A stretch of 64,000 nucleotides of DNA from Vespa crabro. Lineage: Eukaryota; Arthropoda; Insecta; Hymenoptera; Vespidae. Positions within the stretch are counted from its first letter, which is position 1; each line of letters begins with the position of its first letter. The notes beneath the pieces were generated by a model that ran no database searches, was not told where the DNA came from, and worked only from the letters and a program-made list of their open reading frames with translations. Both the position numbers and the translations under genes were made by a program. Below, one piece after another: positions 1-12,158 of the stretch. Location: contig NC_060956.1 in the NCBI RefSeq assembly GCF_910589235.1, positions 17,080,499 through 17,144,498 of the forward strand, given 5' to 3'.

Positions 1-147
1 GTTGAACTTACACCTCCTGACCAAGGTTGTTTAGGAAGTGGAGGTGGTTTAAATTCTATTGCAGAAGAACAGGAACATTTTCCTCAGTTTTCTTATCAAG
101 AAAGCCATTCTGCTGCAACTTCTTCCATTGTTTCTATTAATCACTGA
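1..147 (+). CDS. Akt: Akt (RAC serine/threonine kinase), C-terminal end, partial
   Basis: This is the 3' end of a coding region that starts outside the window. Frame 1 is open from base 1 to a TGA at 145-147 and gives 48 residues. It carries the two diagnostic tail motifs of Akt kinases: the turn motif LTPPD and the hydrophobic motif HFPQFSY, whose Ser matches human Ser473. The spacer with IAEEQE resembles insect Akt tails. From family knowledge, Akt is the PIP3-dependent kinase of insulin signalling, and TORC2 phosphorylates both motifs. The tail after the hydrophobic motif is short and Ser/Thr-rich (SYQESHSAATSSIVSINH), as in flies. The kinase and PH domains lie upstream of the window. Whether base 1 is inside an exon or close to an acceptor cannot be seen. 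Confidence 0.88.
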   Translation, partial: VELTPPDQGCLGSGGGLNSIAEEQEHFPQFSYQESHSAATSSIVSINH

Positions 148-645
148 CAATACCATAAGGTTTTTGGATTCTTATGTTGAAGTGTGTGATGAAGTGCATG
201 GAAAATCAGGTAGATGTATATTTAAGAACTGTCCGAAGCTTAAATATTCTTGAAACATAGATCAGTCAGATTTCTGTCGATTTTTGATGCTTTTTTGTGC
301 ATCTACTATAGTTTGACACATATCTCCAATGGTAGATAATATATCCATGCATGCACACATGTATACATATAAACATTCACTAAATTGTACATGGTAAATT
401 CATGTACTGTAAGTACAGAATTGGGTATTACTCTTTATACCTGCGCATAAAATCGAACATTATATAATGAGGATTTATCTATATTTTAAAACAGTGTAGT
501 TATTTTAAATATGATCTTCTAACCATCTATAACATGAACAATGACTCTTCTATTATTGAAGACAGCGATTATTATAATAATTCTAACTTTGTTTAATGAA
601 GTGTAATACTCTACACTTTGCAGCTTTATTGTCCTTTCAGTAGAA

Positions 646-649
<4 letters not shown>

Positions 650-680
<31 letters not shown>
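650..680. repeat. (TA)n microsatellite
   Basis: Uninterrupted TA dinucleotide run, probably within the Akt 3' UTR. Confidence 0.95.
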
Positions 681-683
<3 letters not shown>

Positions 684-1403
684 ATATGTATGTATAGAGA
701 CAACTCCCCTGTTCTTCTTGTTTCATAATTTGTCAGTAGATCGTTGCGTGAAAAAAATGTTAAGTTTAGCCAAGTTAGAAGCTGATATGCTATCAAATGG
801 TTTTGCCATTTTTAAAATGGAAGTGTAGCTGTAAATGATGACAGCTTTAATTGTATTATTGTATAAATTTCAAATTTTATTACAATTATTTGTTGTAATA
901 TCTAAGAATATCAAGATAAAACAGAATTTGTTTGCTTCGTGTAAAGCCACCTCCCACATTTATGTATCATGGTTGAACCAGTAAATGTAAGAATCTGATA
1001 AAAATGCAGATGGAGATGTAAATCACTATATAATTATAACTATTATTATGATTATTTGTATTATTACTATTATTATAATTCTTATTTTATTATAATATGG
1101 TATAATGATTATATATACATATATTTATATTTTAAGAATTAAAAAATTATATTGTATATCCGTATCATTTATTTCTTTCCTTTTAATTTGTACATTGTTT
1201 TAGCAATTCTGTAATTCGTTCTAAACATCATTAATGTTTATTAAACATTGGATTGCATAATACATTTATTAATTCTAATAGATATTTACGAGTACATATT
1301 CGAAATGAACGCTTAAAATGTAATTAGTATGTAGAATACTGCAAATCATTAGAAGTGATTTACTTCATAATCTTAATATTTTCATTGTACGTACATCTAT
1401 TTT

Positions 1404-1407
<4 letters not shown>

Positions 1408-1446
<39 letters not shown>
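1408..1446. repeat. (TA)n microsatellite
   Basis: Uninterrupted TA run of about 19 units in the Akt-phosphatase intergenic region. Confidence 0.95.
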
Positions 1447-1449
<3 letters not shown>

Positions 1450-2953
1450 CCGTTTTTTTTTAAAGTGGTATGAATCCAACTTTGAAAAAAAATGAGTTGA
1501 AATTAGTTTCATGAGAGAAAAAGAGAGAGAGAAAAGTCTCTTTTTTATATTTATAATAACAAAGTCAATACAGTACAATATCTCACGAATTGGTCAAAAG
1601 AAATTTGGCTGTTAAATGGAATTGCATAAATGTTTTTTTTTATTGATATGTCTATTTGCAACAATGAATCAATTTTTTATTGTTTTCGCAGAACTAATTA
1701 TGAGAACTCATGACTTTCTTTAATTCTAACCTAACTCAAAACTACGATGTATTTATATAGTACATTCAGAATGTTACAACTCAAGATCATATGACAGACA
1801 TATACACCAACAAAACAAAAATATAAACATGGCATTAATATAGTTAAGAATTGTTTATTCTGACAATAATGTAAATGTGATTATAAATTTTTATTTTCAG
1901 GTCATTAATTTTATTAAATTACTGAGGTTTTGGAGTTGCAGAAATAGCACTAAAAAAAAACAGATTTGTTATACAAACCTCAGGATTATTATAAAGTAAT
2001 AGAGCAATGTCAAAAAACAAATTAATTTTCTTTTATATAAAATGAAATATAAAGAATTTGTTTCATAAAATCTTTAAAAAAGGCAGTTTTAAAAAGAAAG
2101 ATATATGTTAACAGAAAAACTATAAATTGGCTAAAAATTTGTTGCATGAAGTTTAAAAGGAACAATTTCTATTAAATTCTGTACAAAACATTAATAGAAG
2201 AAATTGCCAAATTTAAGTTCGAGATTTATCTGCAAAATAAGACTAAAAAATTTCTCCAAAATAATATCATTGCCATTATGTATCAATTCAAGATCTATAA
2301 CATCAGTTAAATATAGCAATATGAGTTTATTACATTATATACCTCCAATTCATTATAAATATTTCAGGACACTTTGTACGAAGCCAAATGAAGACTAAAA
2401 TATGAATAAAAGTTATTAATATTATTCTTTACGATATACTCTAATTTTTTTCTGATAGCTTTTCTTACTAAATTATAATTATTTTCAAAAATGTTTACCA
2501 AACCAATAAATTTTTATATTCAATAATATATCTTTTGGTTTTCGTTTATTTTATAATTATTATTATTTATATTTTAGAATTACATTTCAGAAGTCTACGT
2601 AATTCTAAAATTTGTCTGCTTCAATTAAAATATAAATTTAAATTTTGTATTATTTCACAATTTCGGCAATTTATTATTCTTGAAATTGATATAAATTAAT
2701 TTGCTATTAATAAACACACCGCTTCGCTCTGAGAATGTTTTACAAAATTGCTACATGATATAATAAAACATACCTCAAATTTTAAAAATACAAACAAGGT
2801 TATTAGCTTTTAACAATATTTAGACATATTAAAATGTAAGACATATGCAAGAGATATTACATATCTTGAAATAAAGGAAAATGAATTTATACCACTTGTA
2901 AAAAGAATTCATATGTAAGTATACATATTTGCAAAGTTCTACTAATATTATTT

Positions 2954-4901
2954 TTATAATTCTTCATTTTTTTCTAGACCTAATTCTTTTAGATCATACG
3001 ACGGCATAAAATTATCTTTTACGAGCCAAAATTGATCTATAACAGCACCTTCTTTATCATCAGAAACCTATTAAAAAAGGAAAAGAAATAGTAACAAACA
3101 ATTTATAAAATACATTAAGATTTTAAAGATGCTATTATATTCATCAGTTTACCTGTTCTAAATATAGATGTGTCTTATTAAACGCTTTCATACGCGTATA
3201 TCCATAATCAGAACTATGAAATGCTGACCAATCTGGTGAATTAGGAATAAACTTCTCTCTTCCTTCTTTACACCCAGCAGATCCTGTTACCAAATGTACA
3301 GGTGCTTTATAATTCTTATATGGTTCTTCATAACTACCATTGTATACCTATCAATTTAATTGATTTATTATTCTGTCAATGTATGCAAATATCTATAATT
3401 TAAATCATAAATATTATCTTGTAATGACCTTAAAGTTATACATGGGCCACGTTCGTTCAAAACTATGTTCATGTGCCCATAGCATTAAATCTACTTTATG
3501 TTTAAGAAATAAGTCTTCTAGACCAAACCAGTTCAGCAATGGCAAACCAACTCTAACTAAGCTTTGATGATTGGTACAATCATCTGCATTTGCATTACTG
3601 CAATACATTGGTCTATGTCCAAATGTTACTATCCAAGGACGTTGAGCCCTGTGATTAAAAAGAAGCATTTAATATAATAAAATTATTTAAATAACATTTT
3701 TTAATTACCTAGTCTCAGGTCTATTTGCAGCTTCTAAATCTTTATCAAGCCATTCATATTGTTTTATAAGCTGTTTTATTCCATAATTCATAAAATAATA
3801 AGCTTCTGTTTCTATACCTATAAAATGTATAGGACCCATATCAAAACTGTACCACAGACCTTCTGAATTACTAGGCATTGTAAAGCGTGCTCTGTAAACA
3901 ATTACAGAAGACATAGATGCATATATGAGTTAGTAATATTTGCTTTAATAATTAAGAAAAACTAACCTATAATTACTAAAATTATATTTTTCCTCGTGAT
4001 TACCAGGTACAGTCATATAAGGTATATAAGCAGCAACTCCTTCAATTTGTCTCATAAATTCATCACCAACTTTAGCATTTTCAGTATTCATATCATAAGC
4101 AAAATCTCCAATATGTATCGCAGCATCATATAAGCCACGATGAGTTTCTTCTTGTAACCTTGATAAACTTTGAGCATTTTCATTTCCCATATCACCAAAG
4201 ATTGCAATGTGTGGTGACCATTTGATAGAGTTATGAGGAGCAGTCTTTATATAAAAGACATTTGACCAACCATATCGACTTCCACATTGATACACTAATT
4301 TACATATATTATCTTATAATATTTAAATTAATATTTAAAAAATATAAAATATATAAAGTATCTTACTGTAATGACTGTCAGGTGTAAGATTTTTCAACCA
4401 AACTCTATGAATATATTGTTGCCTTTTTTTTGATCCCCCATCAACAAAAAGAGTTGAATATCCTTTGGCAGTTAGAACAAAGCCTCCTATACCATATTCA
4501 ACAATAGATTCACCTGTATCATTTCTTGTACTCCATGTAACAACAATGTCATGAACATTATCTGAAAACGTAAATAATAAGTTCTATTTTTTAATATTTC
4601 TTTAATATCTATTAATAAATATTCTTTAATATAATTATATTTCAGTTTTCTTTTTATATTTGCAAAAGAAGCAATATAATTCATATAGAGGAAATATCAA
4701 AAGTCGATTGAAGTTATTGATCAGATAATGGATTTGTAGATTTTATACAATAAAGGAGAGAGGTGCAATATATTTTGTAACATATATGTTATTAGAATAC
4801 TTACCACCATATGAAAGATGCACTGATTCAGGTTGAAAATGTACAGTACTGTATGTTGAAGAAAAAATGGATAGAACCACAAGAACAGTAAACAAAGCCA
4901 T
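2954..4901 (-). CDS. ACP7: Purple acid phosphatase, secreted (acid phosphatase type 7-like)
   Basis: Seven coding exons, in transcription order: 4901-4805, 4561-4367, 4294-3967, 3891-3709, 3648-3429, 3347-3153, 3067-2954. All junctions are GT-AG and in frame, giving 443 residues. The protein starts with a hydrophobic signal peptide (MALFTVLVVLSIFSSTYS), followed by a fibronectin-like N-terminal domain (VHLSYGD, VTWSTR, LTPDSHY). The metallophosphatase domain has the family metal-ligand motifs in order: GDMG, GDFAYD, PGNHE, VTFGHRPMY and AHEHSFERTWP. The C-terminal part contains HLVTGSAGC and DYGYTRM. Family knowledge: binuclear-metal phosphomonoesterases acting in the secretory or lysosomal space. 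The start is the first ATG before the signal peptide; the frame is open further upstream but only with a TTG. The gene is convergent with Akt. The family call is firm, the exact ACP7 orthology likely. Confidence 0.93.
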
Positions 4902-6020
4902 GTCACCTTGCACGAACAACGTAAAATATTTTATCTGTAACAATGATTCATTAGAATATAACGAGATGATCAGGAACGCGTTTTTTTTTATAATGTTATT
5001 ATTGAGAAACAAAAATCTATTATTACTTTATACTTTTGTATTAAATGAATATAAACAATTATTTCATTAAAGAATATATAACGTAGGAATTCTTTCTAAA
5101 ACAAATTGTTCTATTCCTGTCATTTGTTAATAATTGCCACAATTCGTGGGTAGACATAATTATCGCTAATCATCCCCACTTCTAATAGAACATTAATAAT
5201 CTATATGTGCGATAACACTGTTGTATTGTACACGAACAAAAGGTATAATCAAAATTCAATCTAAAGTTAAGGCCAGTTTACAATGCATTAAATAATGTCA
5301 CATATCACATCAAAATATGAGTACTGAACAATTAAAATAATTTTATTGATTTAGCATTATTTAATTAATATTATTTAATAAAATCCTTTCTTTACCAAAA
5401 ATTATATTAGATGAGATTTATTGAATTATAGCAATTCAAGAATATATATTGCTACAATAGTCCACAATTGAATAAAGATAACTATGATTGGAAGAATTCG
5501 CAAACACGTGATGTATAGAAAGTGTCTTTACTCAGATCATCATTAATTGGCTTGTATTATCAGTTCGCGGTTTCTTTAAATCAAACAAATTTGTATTTTT
5601 GTATTTTCTGGAATTTTTATAGATTATTTGAAAGTAAATAGATAAATATATTATTGTTATCACATATCTGCGATTAATATAACATTAAAATAACAATTGT
5701 GAAAAAAATAATGTATTCTCTACTTTGCCTATTACATATATTCACTTAGAATATCCATAGAAGAATTTTATAAAAGTTTTAAATAAACAATACAATGATC
5801 TCATTAAATTTTATGTTTGTAATTAGAATAGAAACTTTTTTTTTATCCGGTTATATTTATATTTTATCATACGAATGTCAATTTTAATGATATATTCTTG
5901 TCTCATTATTCATATCATTTTATATATGACAAAAGTTACAAAAATATTAATATTTTAAAAAAACTAAATATACATTTTTAAATCTAGTTTTCTAGTATAA
6001 TAAGAATTACGAAATCATCA
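4902..6020. other. Intergenic DNA upstream of the acid phosphatase
   Basis: About 1.1 kb of AT-rich sequence between the phosphatase start codon (minus strand) and the tRNA gene. It should hold the phosphatase 5' UTR and promoter. No clear TATA box, gene or repeat could be recognised. Confidence 0.5.
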
Positions 6021-6092
6021 GCCTCTTTAGCTCAGTGGTAGAGCACTGGTCTCGTAAACCAGGGGTCGTGAGTTCAAACCTCACAGGAGGCA
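6021..6092 (+). tRNA. tRNA-Thr(CGU)
   Basis: A 72-base intronless tRNA that folds into a cloverleaf. The acceptor stem GCCTCTT pairs with AGGAGGC (one G-U), followed by discriminator A. The anticodon stem CTGGT/ACCAG closes the loop CTCGTAA, so the anticodon is CGT and reads the Thr codon ACG. The internal pol III promoter is visible: the A box around 6029-6039 (TAGCTCAGTGG) and the B box around 6070-6080 (GAGTTCAAACC). No CCA is encoded, as expected for a nuclear eukaryotic gene. Confidence 0.96.
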
Positions 6093-6094
6093 AA

Positions 6095-6103
6095 TTTTTT
6101 TTT
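6095..6103 (+). terminator. Pol III terminator of the tRNA-Thr gene
   Basis: A run of nine T residues begins three bases after the tRNA 3' end, the usual RNA polymerase III stop signal. Confidence 0.9.
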
Positions 6104-7457
6104 CTTTTCCATTTTTTTCCATTAAAACAAATTTTATATAATATTGAAATTAATTCTACAGAAAAAAAATTAGTTACATTTCTATCTTGAGACTTGTTCG
6201 TAATAGGAAAAATGGAACAATATATTAATACATTTGTACAATTAATTTAAAAAATTTATTAAAGAAACGAAAATTATTATTATTTATTATAGAGAGAGGA
6301 ATGAAACTTTTGTATATAACACGATCTTTTTTGATATACAATATTCTAATTTAGTTTTACTTTTATATCTTAACGTTAATATCAATTTGTAATTTCATTT
6401 TAGTCACGTTGTAATATACAACATTATATACAATGATGTTCTTTTTTATCCAATAAACGTTATGAGACTGTTTGAAAATAAAAGTCATAAAATTATACAA
6501 AAGTCAATAGAATAAGCTTGAAGATATGAAAACTTCATAAAAAAATCATAGATTCACGCTTTCTGATCATGTTTTTTTTTTTATAAATGATTCACATTAT
6601 CAAGCATAAAAACAAAAATTGTGTCAAAAAACAAGTATTGTATCAATAGTTACAATGAAAAAAATAATTTTTATATTTGCATTATAACGTTAAAATAAAT
6701 AGGAATAATATTTATAACATAAATAAAAATATGAAATACTATGAAATCCATAGAAATATTGTGTTTCGTCATAATAATATTGTTATTAAGGCTGTTTACT
6801 AGCCCTGGTTCTATAATGATTTACGCCAACAATGAGAATAGGCGTAATTCTTGATTAATTTTAATAAACATGGTCTCATTTTAAACTATAAAGTTTAAAG
6901 TAGATCATAATTTTGTTTAACTTTTGAAAAAGCTTTACTTTCTTTCAAAATAATCATATTAAAGAATGGTATTTTTCGAGAATAGTTTATATATAAATAA
7001 AAAGCTCTTTCAAATATTCAAAAAAGATATATCCTAAATAAAATTTTCAATCAAATTTTGTTGTTACAGTTTTTGAGTAAAAATCGTTTAGATTAAGGCA
7101 CGTATTTTTGAAAGTTACGTATATATGAAAATTACATTTAAAGGAACATAGATTTATTTGTTATACACTCCAGTTTAAATAAATATAAATATAAAACCTT
7201 TCGATTAGATAAAATGCGAAACTGTTCTTTTTTAATTTTCGGAGATTTTTATTGTAAGGTATTTTTCGTAAAACACGATCAGTTTAAAATAAATTCAATT
7301 TTAACTTTCGACAAACATAAAGTAACATTTTACTAACATTAGAACAATGTACAAGGTATATGAACTATAATTAATTACTACTTAAATACTACAACATTTC
7401 CTAACTAAAATAGAAAAACAAGATTTAATATGATTTAATATATATATATAAACAAGA

Positions 7458-7501
<44 letters not shown>

Positions 7502-7692
7502 TATTTGAATAACAGCATAATATTCGGTTGAAACGTGATAGGGTATGTATTATGATAAATATTTATGAGGGATATATAGCATTGTTATAAAAAGAGATTG
7601 TTATAAAGGAGAATATAAAGGAGAACGGTAAGATTCAGTTCCAATTTTTATAATTTGTTTCGCTCGAAGAAATAAGAGACAAAGGAAAAATT
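6104..7692. other. Intergenic AT-rich DNA
   Basis: About 1.6 kb without a recognisable gene between the tRNA and the fatty acid synthase remnant. It contains a TA microsatellite at 7472-7499. Nothing else could be supported. Confidence 0.5.
7472..7499. repeat. (TA)n microsatellite
   Basis: TA run about 200 bp upstream of the fatty acid synthase remnant. Confidence 0.9.
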
Positions 7693-7951
7693 ATGAATAA
7701 ATATAAAGAGGCAAAGGAATCGTACAAATTCTTCAGATATATTAATTCAGAAACAGGCGAAGAAGTTGTTATTTTATGGATTCGATGATAGATCTTTTGA
7801 ATCTAATAATGTGGAAAAATTGAAAGATAATTTTTTAAACTACAAAGATTGTATCACTGATAACAATCATCGAAAGAAAATATGTATCGATTATACTAAT
7901 TTTATTGAAAAGAGTAAGCTTGGTAATCTTAATATTATTTTAATTGGTTGA
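7693..7951 (+). pseudogene. Fatty acid synthase remnant, start of the ketosynthase region
   Basis: An ATG at 7693 opens a frame that reads like the N-terminus of insect fatty acid synthases: ESYKFFRYINSETGEEVVI. It hits a TGA at 7786-7788. The homology continues in another frame from about 7770 (FESNNVEKLKDNF, ITDNNHR, IEKSKLGNLN), matching the usual ESxNVxxLxxNLF and ITDDxRRW motifs before the ketosynthase core. That frame stops at 7951. The catalytic ketosynthase region does not follow. A frameshift, a stop and loss of the next domains mark it as a dead copy. The match is from recall of the family, not from an alignment. Confidence 0.7.
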
Positions 7952-9107
7952 ATTTATCTATCCAAAATGAAGAACTCGGTGTGAGAATTAAGTTTTGGCG
8001 GAAATTAAACATTTCAAATAGTACTGCTAAATGAAGAATATTGTTTTGATTAACTATACGCACGCATCAGCTGCATCAGTCCAGTACTTTCGTGTTTTCT
8101 TACTATGATAGCTAATGATATGTTGTTAGCATACCTACTGATCAACGATACTTATTATTATAACCCTAACGAGAAAGATTAGTTGCGTTTTAAGCTTCTG
8201 AATAAAAGAATAGTCGATCACCCTCCTGTTTGAGCTTCACGTCTTTGCTATTCACACAACTTTTCGAAGCCTTCTGTCAGATATCAATGTAATAAATTTT
8301 TCCAGGATTTAGCTGCAATTACACAGATGACATAATTTGGACATATTTATAAAAAAGGCCATAATAGATTTCAATAATGGAATTATAAAAATTCTCTTAA
8401 ATTTTTACGGATATATTAAATCTTCAAATATCTTAGTGCTTTAACTTTCCAATAGATATTTTAACCAATTTTCTCACAAATGTAAGAATTCCCATTTTCT
8501 TCTATTCAGAGAATTGTAACATATAAACAATAAACAAATCATACTGTATATGCCGTAATATTTGTGGCATTTTCCCGATCTTGATTACTAGCAATATAGC
8601 AGTAACACTTATGTATATATTGTATTGAATCAAAATTTCGTTCTTCTGTTTATACATATACTGAAAAAAATTTTATTTATTAAAAATATTAAACTTTTGT
8701 ATAAATACAGGGACGAACTTTTGCACCAACCTAATACTTACTCATGTATGTGCGTATAAGTAATACTATCATACGCTATTTTTTTATGATTCTTTCTGTA
8801 GAAGTAATCCTACTACTGTTACTATAATAATAATATATAATATAATACTATAGAAACAAAAACAATTATTAAAAGTAGTAGAAGAATATGTTTATATTTA
8901 TTACGATTGTTTTCTGCCCGAAATTGTTGATTCCAAGAAAGCGTAAAATCCTCCGATTCGAGAATTAGCGTATATTTTAGAGACACAACATGCTTATGAT
9001 AATCAAACCTAGGCTTTTGAACAGTAACATGCCACCATTATCTTTACTATTATAATATAAAACGTACATAATATATATAATATTCAAATACATTTTTGTT
9101 ATTATAC

Positions 9108-9184
<77 letters not shown>

Positions 9185-9962
9185 ATAGTAGCAGTAGTAG
9201 TTGTAATTCTTAAAGTCGAATAAAATGGACTAATCATACAGGGGGAAACAACATAAAAAGGTGCTACTATACTATATCATATAAATAGGATGGAAATAAA
9301 TACATAATTTAATTTATATTAAAATAATATATTATATAATTATTTACTCGATATTTTTGACAAATCACTGCATAATGTTATTTCATTGTCGTAAATTTTT
9401 ATCGTTCTCATCGGGACAAATAATCGTATTAATGAAATACTAAATAAAAATTTTGTAACGTAAATTGGAAATGAAAAAACATTTATATAATATTTCTAAA
9501 TGTTTCTACTTTTAATTTAATTGAAACATTTCTTGACAGAATGATATTTATGATACCAAAGCTTCCGAAAAAAATTGTACTAATATTGGACAAGATATAT
9601 GTACATTATGACTATATATAATACCTACCATATTATGCCGAAATTTGACTTTTTTTGTTATTGAACAATACTATTTCATTGTTAAAGATATACATTGTAT
9701 TCATCGAAACGAATAATTGTGTTAATAAGACGCAAAAAAAAATTGAATGGCATCGATCGATAATAAAAATATGAATAGAGTATGTCCAGGCGTAATGTCA
9801 ATTACAATACGAAAATTTATGGAAAATATGGTACCTACTCTTTGTAAGATTTAAATTTAATATTCTCAATTATTATATATCTATCGTATTACAGCCAAAC
9901 TTGACTTCGTTTTTATCGATTAATATCGACTCGTTAATCAAAATCAAAGATTAGATTGAAAT
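7952..9962. other. Interior of the fatty acid synthase remnant, no recognisable domains
   Basis: In a working gene of this family the two flanking fragments would be separated by several kilobases coding for ketosynthase, acyltransferase and dehydratase. Here only about 2 kb remain and no piece of those domains was recognised, so most was deleted or has decayed. A compound trinucleotide repeat lies at 9107-9203. Confidence 0.5.
9107..9203. repeat. Compound (ATT)n-(AGT)n trinucleotide repeat
   Basis: About 14 ATT units (9107-9148) pass directly into about 18 AGT/AGC-like units (to 9203). On the minus strand this reads as poly-Asn and poly-Thr in a spurious open frame. Confidence 0.9.
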
Positions 9963-10279
9963 GTGTGCTCCATTTATTTAAATAAATTTAGTATAAAAAC
10001 CATATTTACTACGATCAGTACACCAGAAAAACGTAAATTCATTAAAGAAACATTTCCTAGTATCGATAATAATTATATTGGAAATTCTGGAGATACTAGT
10101 TTCGAGAATATAATTTTGCAAGAAATCGATGGTGCAGGTGTAGACATTGTCTTAAATTTCTTAGCGGAAGAAAAACTTCATGCGTTTCTGTGTTGTTTGG
10201 CTCATAGAGGACGATTTTTAGAAATTGGAAAGTTCGATTTATTGGCAAATAATCAATTAAGCACCGGAATCTTTATGAA

Positions 10280-10280
<1 letters not shown>
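9963..10280 (+). pseudogene. Fatty acid synthase remnant, enoyl reductase region
   Basis: An open stretch without stops reads clearly as the NADPH-dependent enoyl reductase part of animal fatty acid synthase. Motifs seen in order: STPEKRKFIKETFPSID, IGNSGDTSFE, GAGVDIVLNFLAEEKL, and CLAHRGRFLEIGKFDL. The last two are hallmarks of the nucleotide-binding fold in this domain. The preceding dinucleotide-binding motif is absent, and homology ends at FMK where a (TA)n repeat begins. The fragment is on the same strand and in the same order as the N-terminal remnant at 7693, so both probably come from one duplicated, internally deleted gene. No start codon or splice context supports a functional protein. 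Confidence 0.75.

Positions 10281-10332
<52 letters not shown>
10281..10332. repeat. (TA)n microsatellite
   Basis: TA run that directly follows the enoyl reductase homology and extends its open frame as an artefactual Tyr-Ile repeat. Confidence 0.95.
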
Positions 10333-10336
<4 letters not shown>

Positions 10337-12158
10337 CAATAAAGAATACGCACAGAAAGACAGTGTCTCATACCTGATAAATATTTAAAAAGCAGATAAT
10401 TCGACAATGAATCTTTTTCTATATAAATGATATCCACGAAGAAAGTATACGGCGCTTTGTATTCGTTATTTTGGTTGATTTTATTCGCGACTAGTATTAA
10501 TAATATAAATAATACGTTTCGTTTGCAAATAATAATACGTAATGTTAATTTAATTTATTCGTCCTTATATGAGAGAATGGAATATCGATCGAACGTATAC
10601 GTAGATCTTTTCTTCATGGAAATTCATCTTTTCGCTTTATTGCGATTTGAATAGCGATTTTAAATTTTCTTAAAGAACCGAGTTCCACTAAGAAAGCTTT
10701 CATCGTACCTTTGGATGTACCTTTGATATGATTTAATGTACCTTTTTACTTCGAACACGGATTTTAGAGTAGAGTCAACGTTAGTCCGTGAATCTTCAGA
10801 TGTAACTTCCATTTAGTGAGACCTGGGTCGGAAATACTTGCGATAAATTGAAATCTAATTATAAATCGTACAATATAAGTATTAACGAGCGAATGGTTGC
10901 ATATATCAATGTATTTTCAAAATCCCTTCAATCTAATCCTAATTAAACACTGAAGTACTAACACTTTACACTGCCAATAATACTTGTATAAGCAAATAGA
11001 TAAGATATAGTTAAATTCAAAAATAATTTTTCTAAATTTACAGATTTATATACTAATTATCATGTGTTAATTATATTTATTATCTTTTATGTTTTTATCG
11101 TGAAACAGATACGTATTGACGTCGTATCTTGCATGGATCATTGCAAGACGCACACTACCATCAAAGAAAAATATACATATAAGTGACTGAAAAGTTCTAT
11201 TAACAGTTCTACTAACAGTTTTTCTAGTCTACTAAAAGTTCTACTAACAGTCTTACTAACGCTACTTACTCTATACACACGAAATCAATTGTTATGTCAC
11301 GTGAAAAAGAGAATAACCAAACAAGCTTATCAATACAATAGATTCATGATAGAGGCAGCTTTTCCTCACTTATATTCGTAGTTCATATTTTGTCCATACA
11401 TGTCGCTAAAATCAAATACGCTTTAAACAAAAGGTAGTGAATAGTTATAATTCAGTCATTTTATTATTATTATCATTAATATCGTCATTTAATTATTTAT
11501 TATCGCCCAAATTAATATCATGATTAATTTCATTTATTAATTTATATATAAATGAATTTAAATATAAAATGAACTTAATGTTTTATTTCATATATCCATT
11601 CATATTGATATCTTTATTGATATTTATCGATAGTATACTATCGATAGAATGAAAATAGCTGTCTGACTTTTGCATCATTCTATATATGCGCAGACATATT
11701 TAAAATTTTATATCTTATCGTCAAATGGAGAATTTGTCTTTTGAACTTATATTCTTTGTAAATATTTTTCTAGGTTGATTTTCTGTTTAAAAAGATAGAA
11801 TTATTATAGAATTTGTAATAGTTTTAGAAATATTATTTGTTATGCAGTATATGTGTCAATCAAAATAATGTTATTAGACATATAATATTGTAAATAGGTT
11901 ATGTTTATATTTTCTATCGCTATCAACAGTTATGTGACAGCACTTATGGAACATTAAAAAATCTATTGCTTTGTAATCTGAGGCAGTTTATAAATCATCG
12001 TCTCATTATGTAAATTAATTACAATTACATTTCGAGGTGTTATTATAATATTTATTATATACATACAAAATTGCTAAAAATCTTATAACCTATTTATATG
12101 GTATAAAATGATATAGTACTCTATGCACATAATTTTGATAATTTAGTGGATTCTAAAT
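10333..12158. other. Intergenic DNA and DNA-PKcs upstream region
   Basis: About 1.8 kb without a recognised gene. It should include the DNA-PKcs promoter and 5' UTR. Notable content: short direct repeats of GTTCTACTAACAG near 11193-11258 and a perfect palindrome with two DRE motifs at 11625-11646. A small open frame at 10427-10654 has no recognisable similarity. Confidence 0.5.
11625..11646. promoter_or_regulatory. Double DRE (TATCGATA) palindrome upstream of DNA-PKcs
   Basis: A perfect 22-base palindrome carries the 8-mer TATCGATA at each end, separated by GTATAC. In flies TATCGATA is the DNA replication-related element bound by DREF, and is common in promoters of replication, repair and housekeeping genes. 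It lies 513 bp upstream of the DNA-PKcs start codon. The match to the 8-mer is exact; regulation of DNA-PKcs is inference. Confidence 0.5.

Larger units (their letters stand above)
148..2953. other. 3' UTR and intergenic DNA between Akt and the acid phosphatase
   Basis: This is AT-rich sequence between two convergent genes. The left part is presumably the Akt 3' UTR. AATAAA or ATTAAA hexamers occur on the + strand (about 1235, 2404 and 2503), but none can be chosen as the real polyadenylation site. The right part should hold the phosphatase 3' UTR; TTTATT on the + strand near 2668 is AATAAA on the minus strand. Two (TA)n microsatellites lie here. The short open frames show no recognisable protein. 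Confidence 0.6.

Noticed and set aside
2204..2398. 64-codon open frame between Akt and the acid phosphatase
   Set aside because: There is no signal peptide, domain or splice context, and its length is what AT-rich sequence gives by chance.
10427..10654. Open frame after the enoyl reductase remnant as a further piece of fatty acid synthase
   Set aside because: It shows no motif of the following enoyl reductase or ketoreductase parts; it is separated by a TA repeat and looks like chance.
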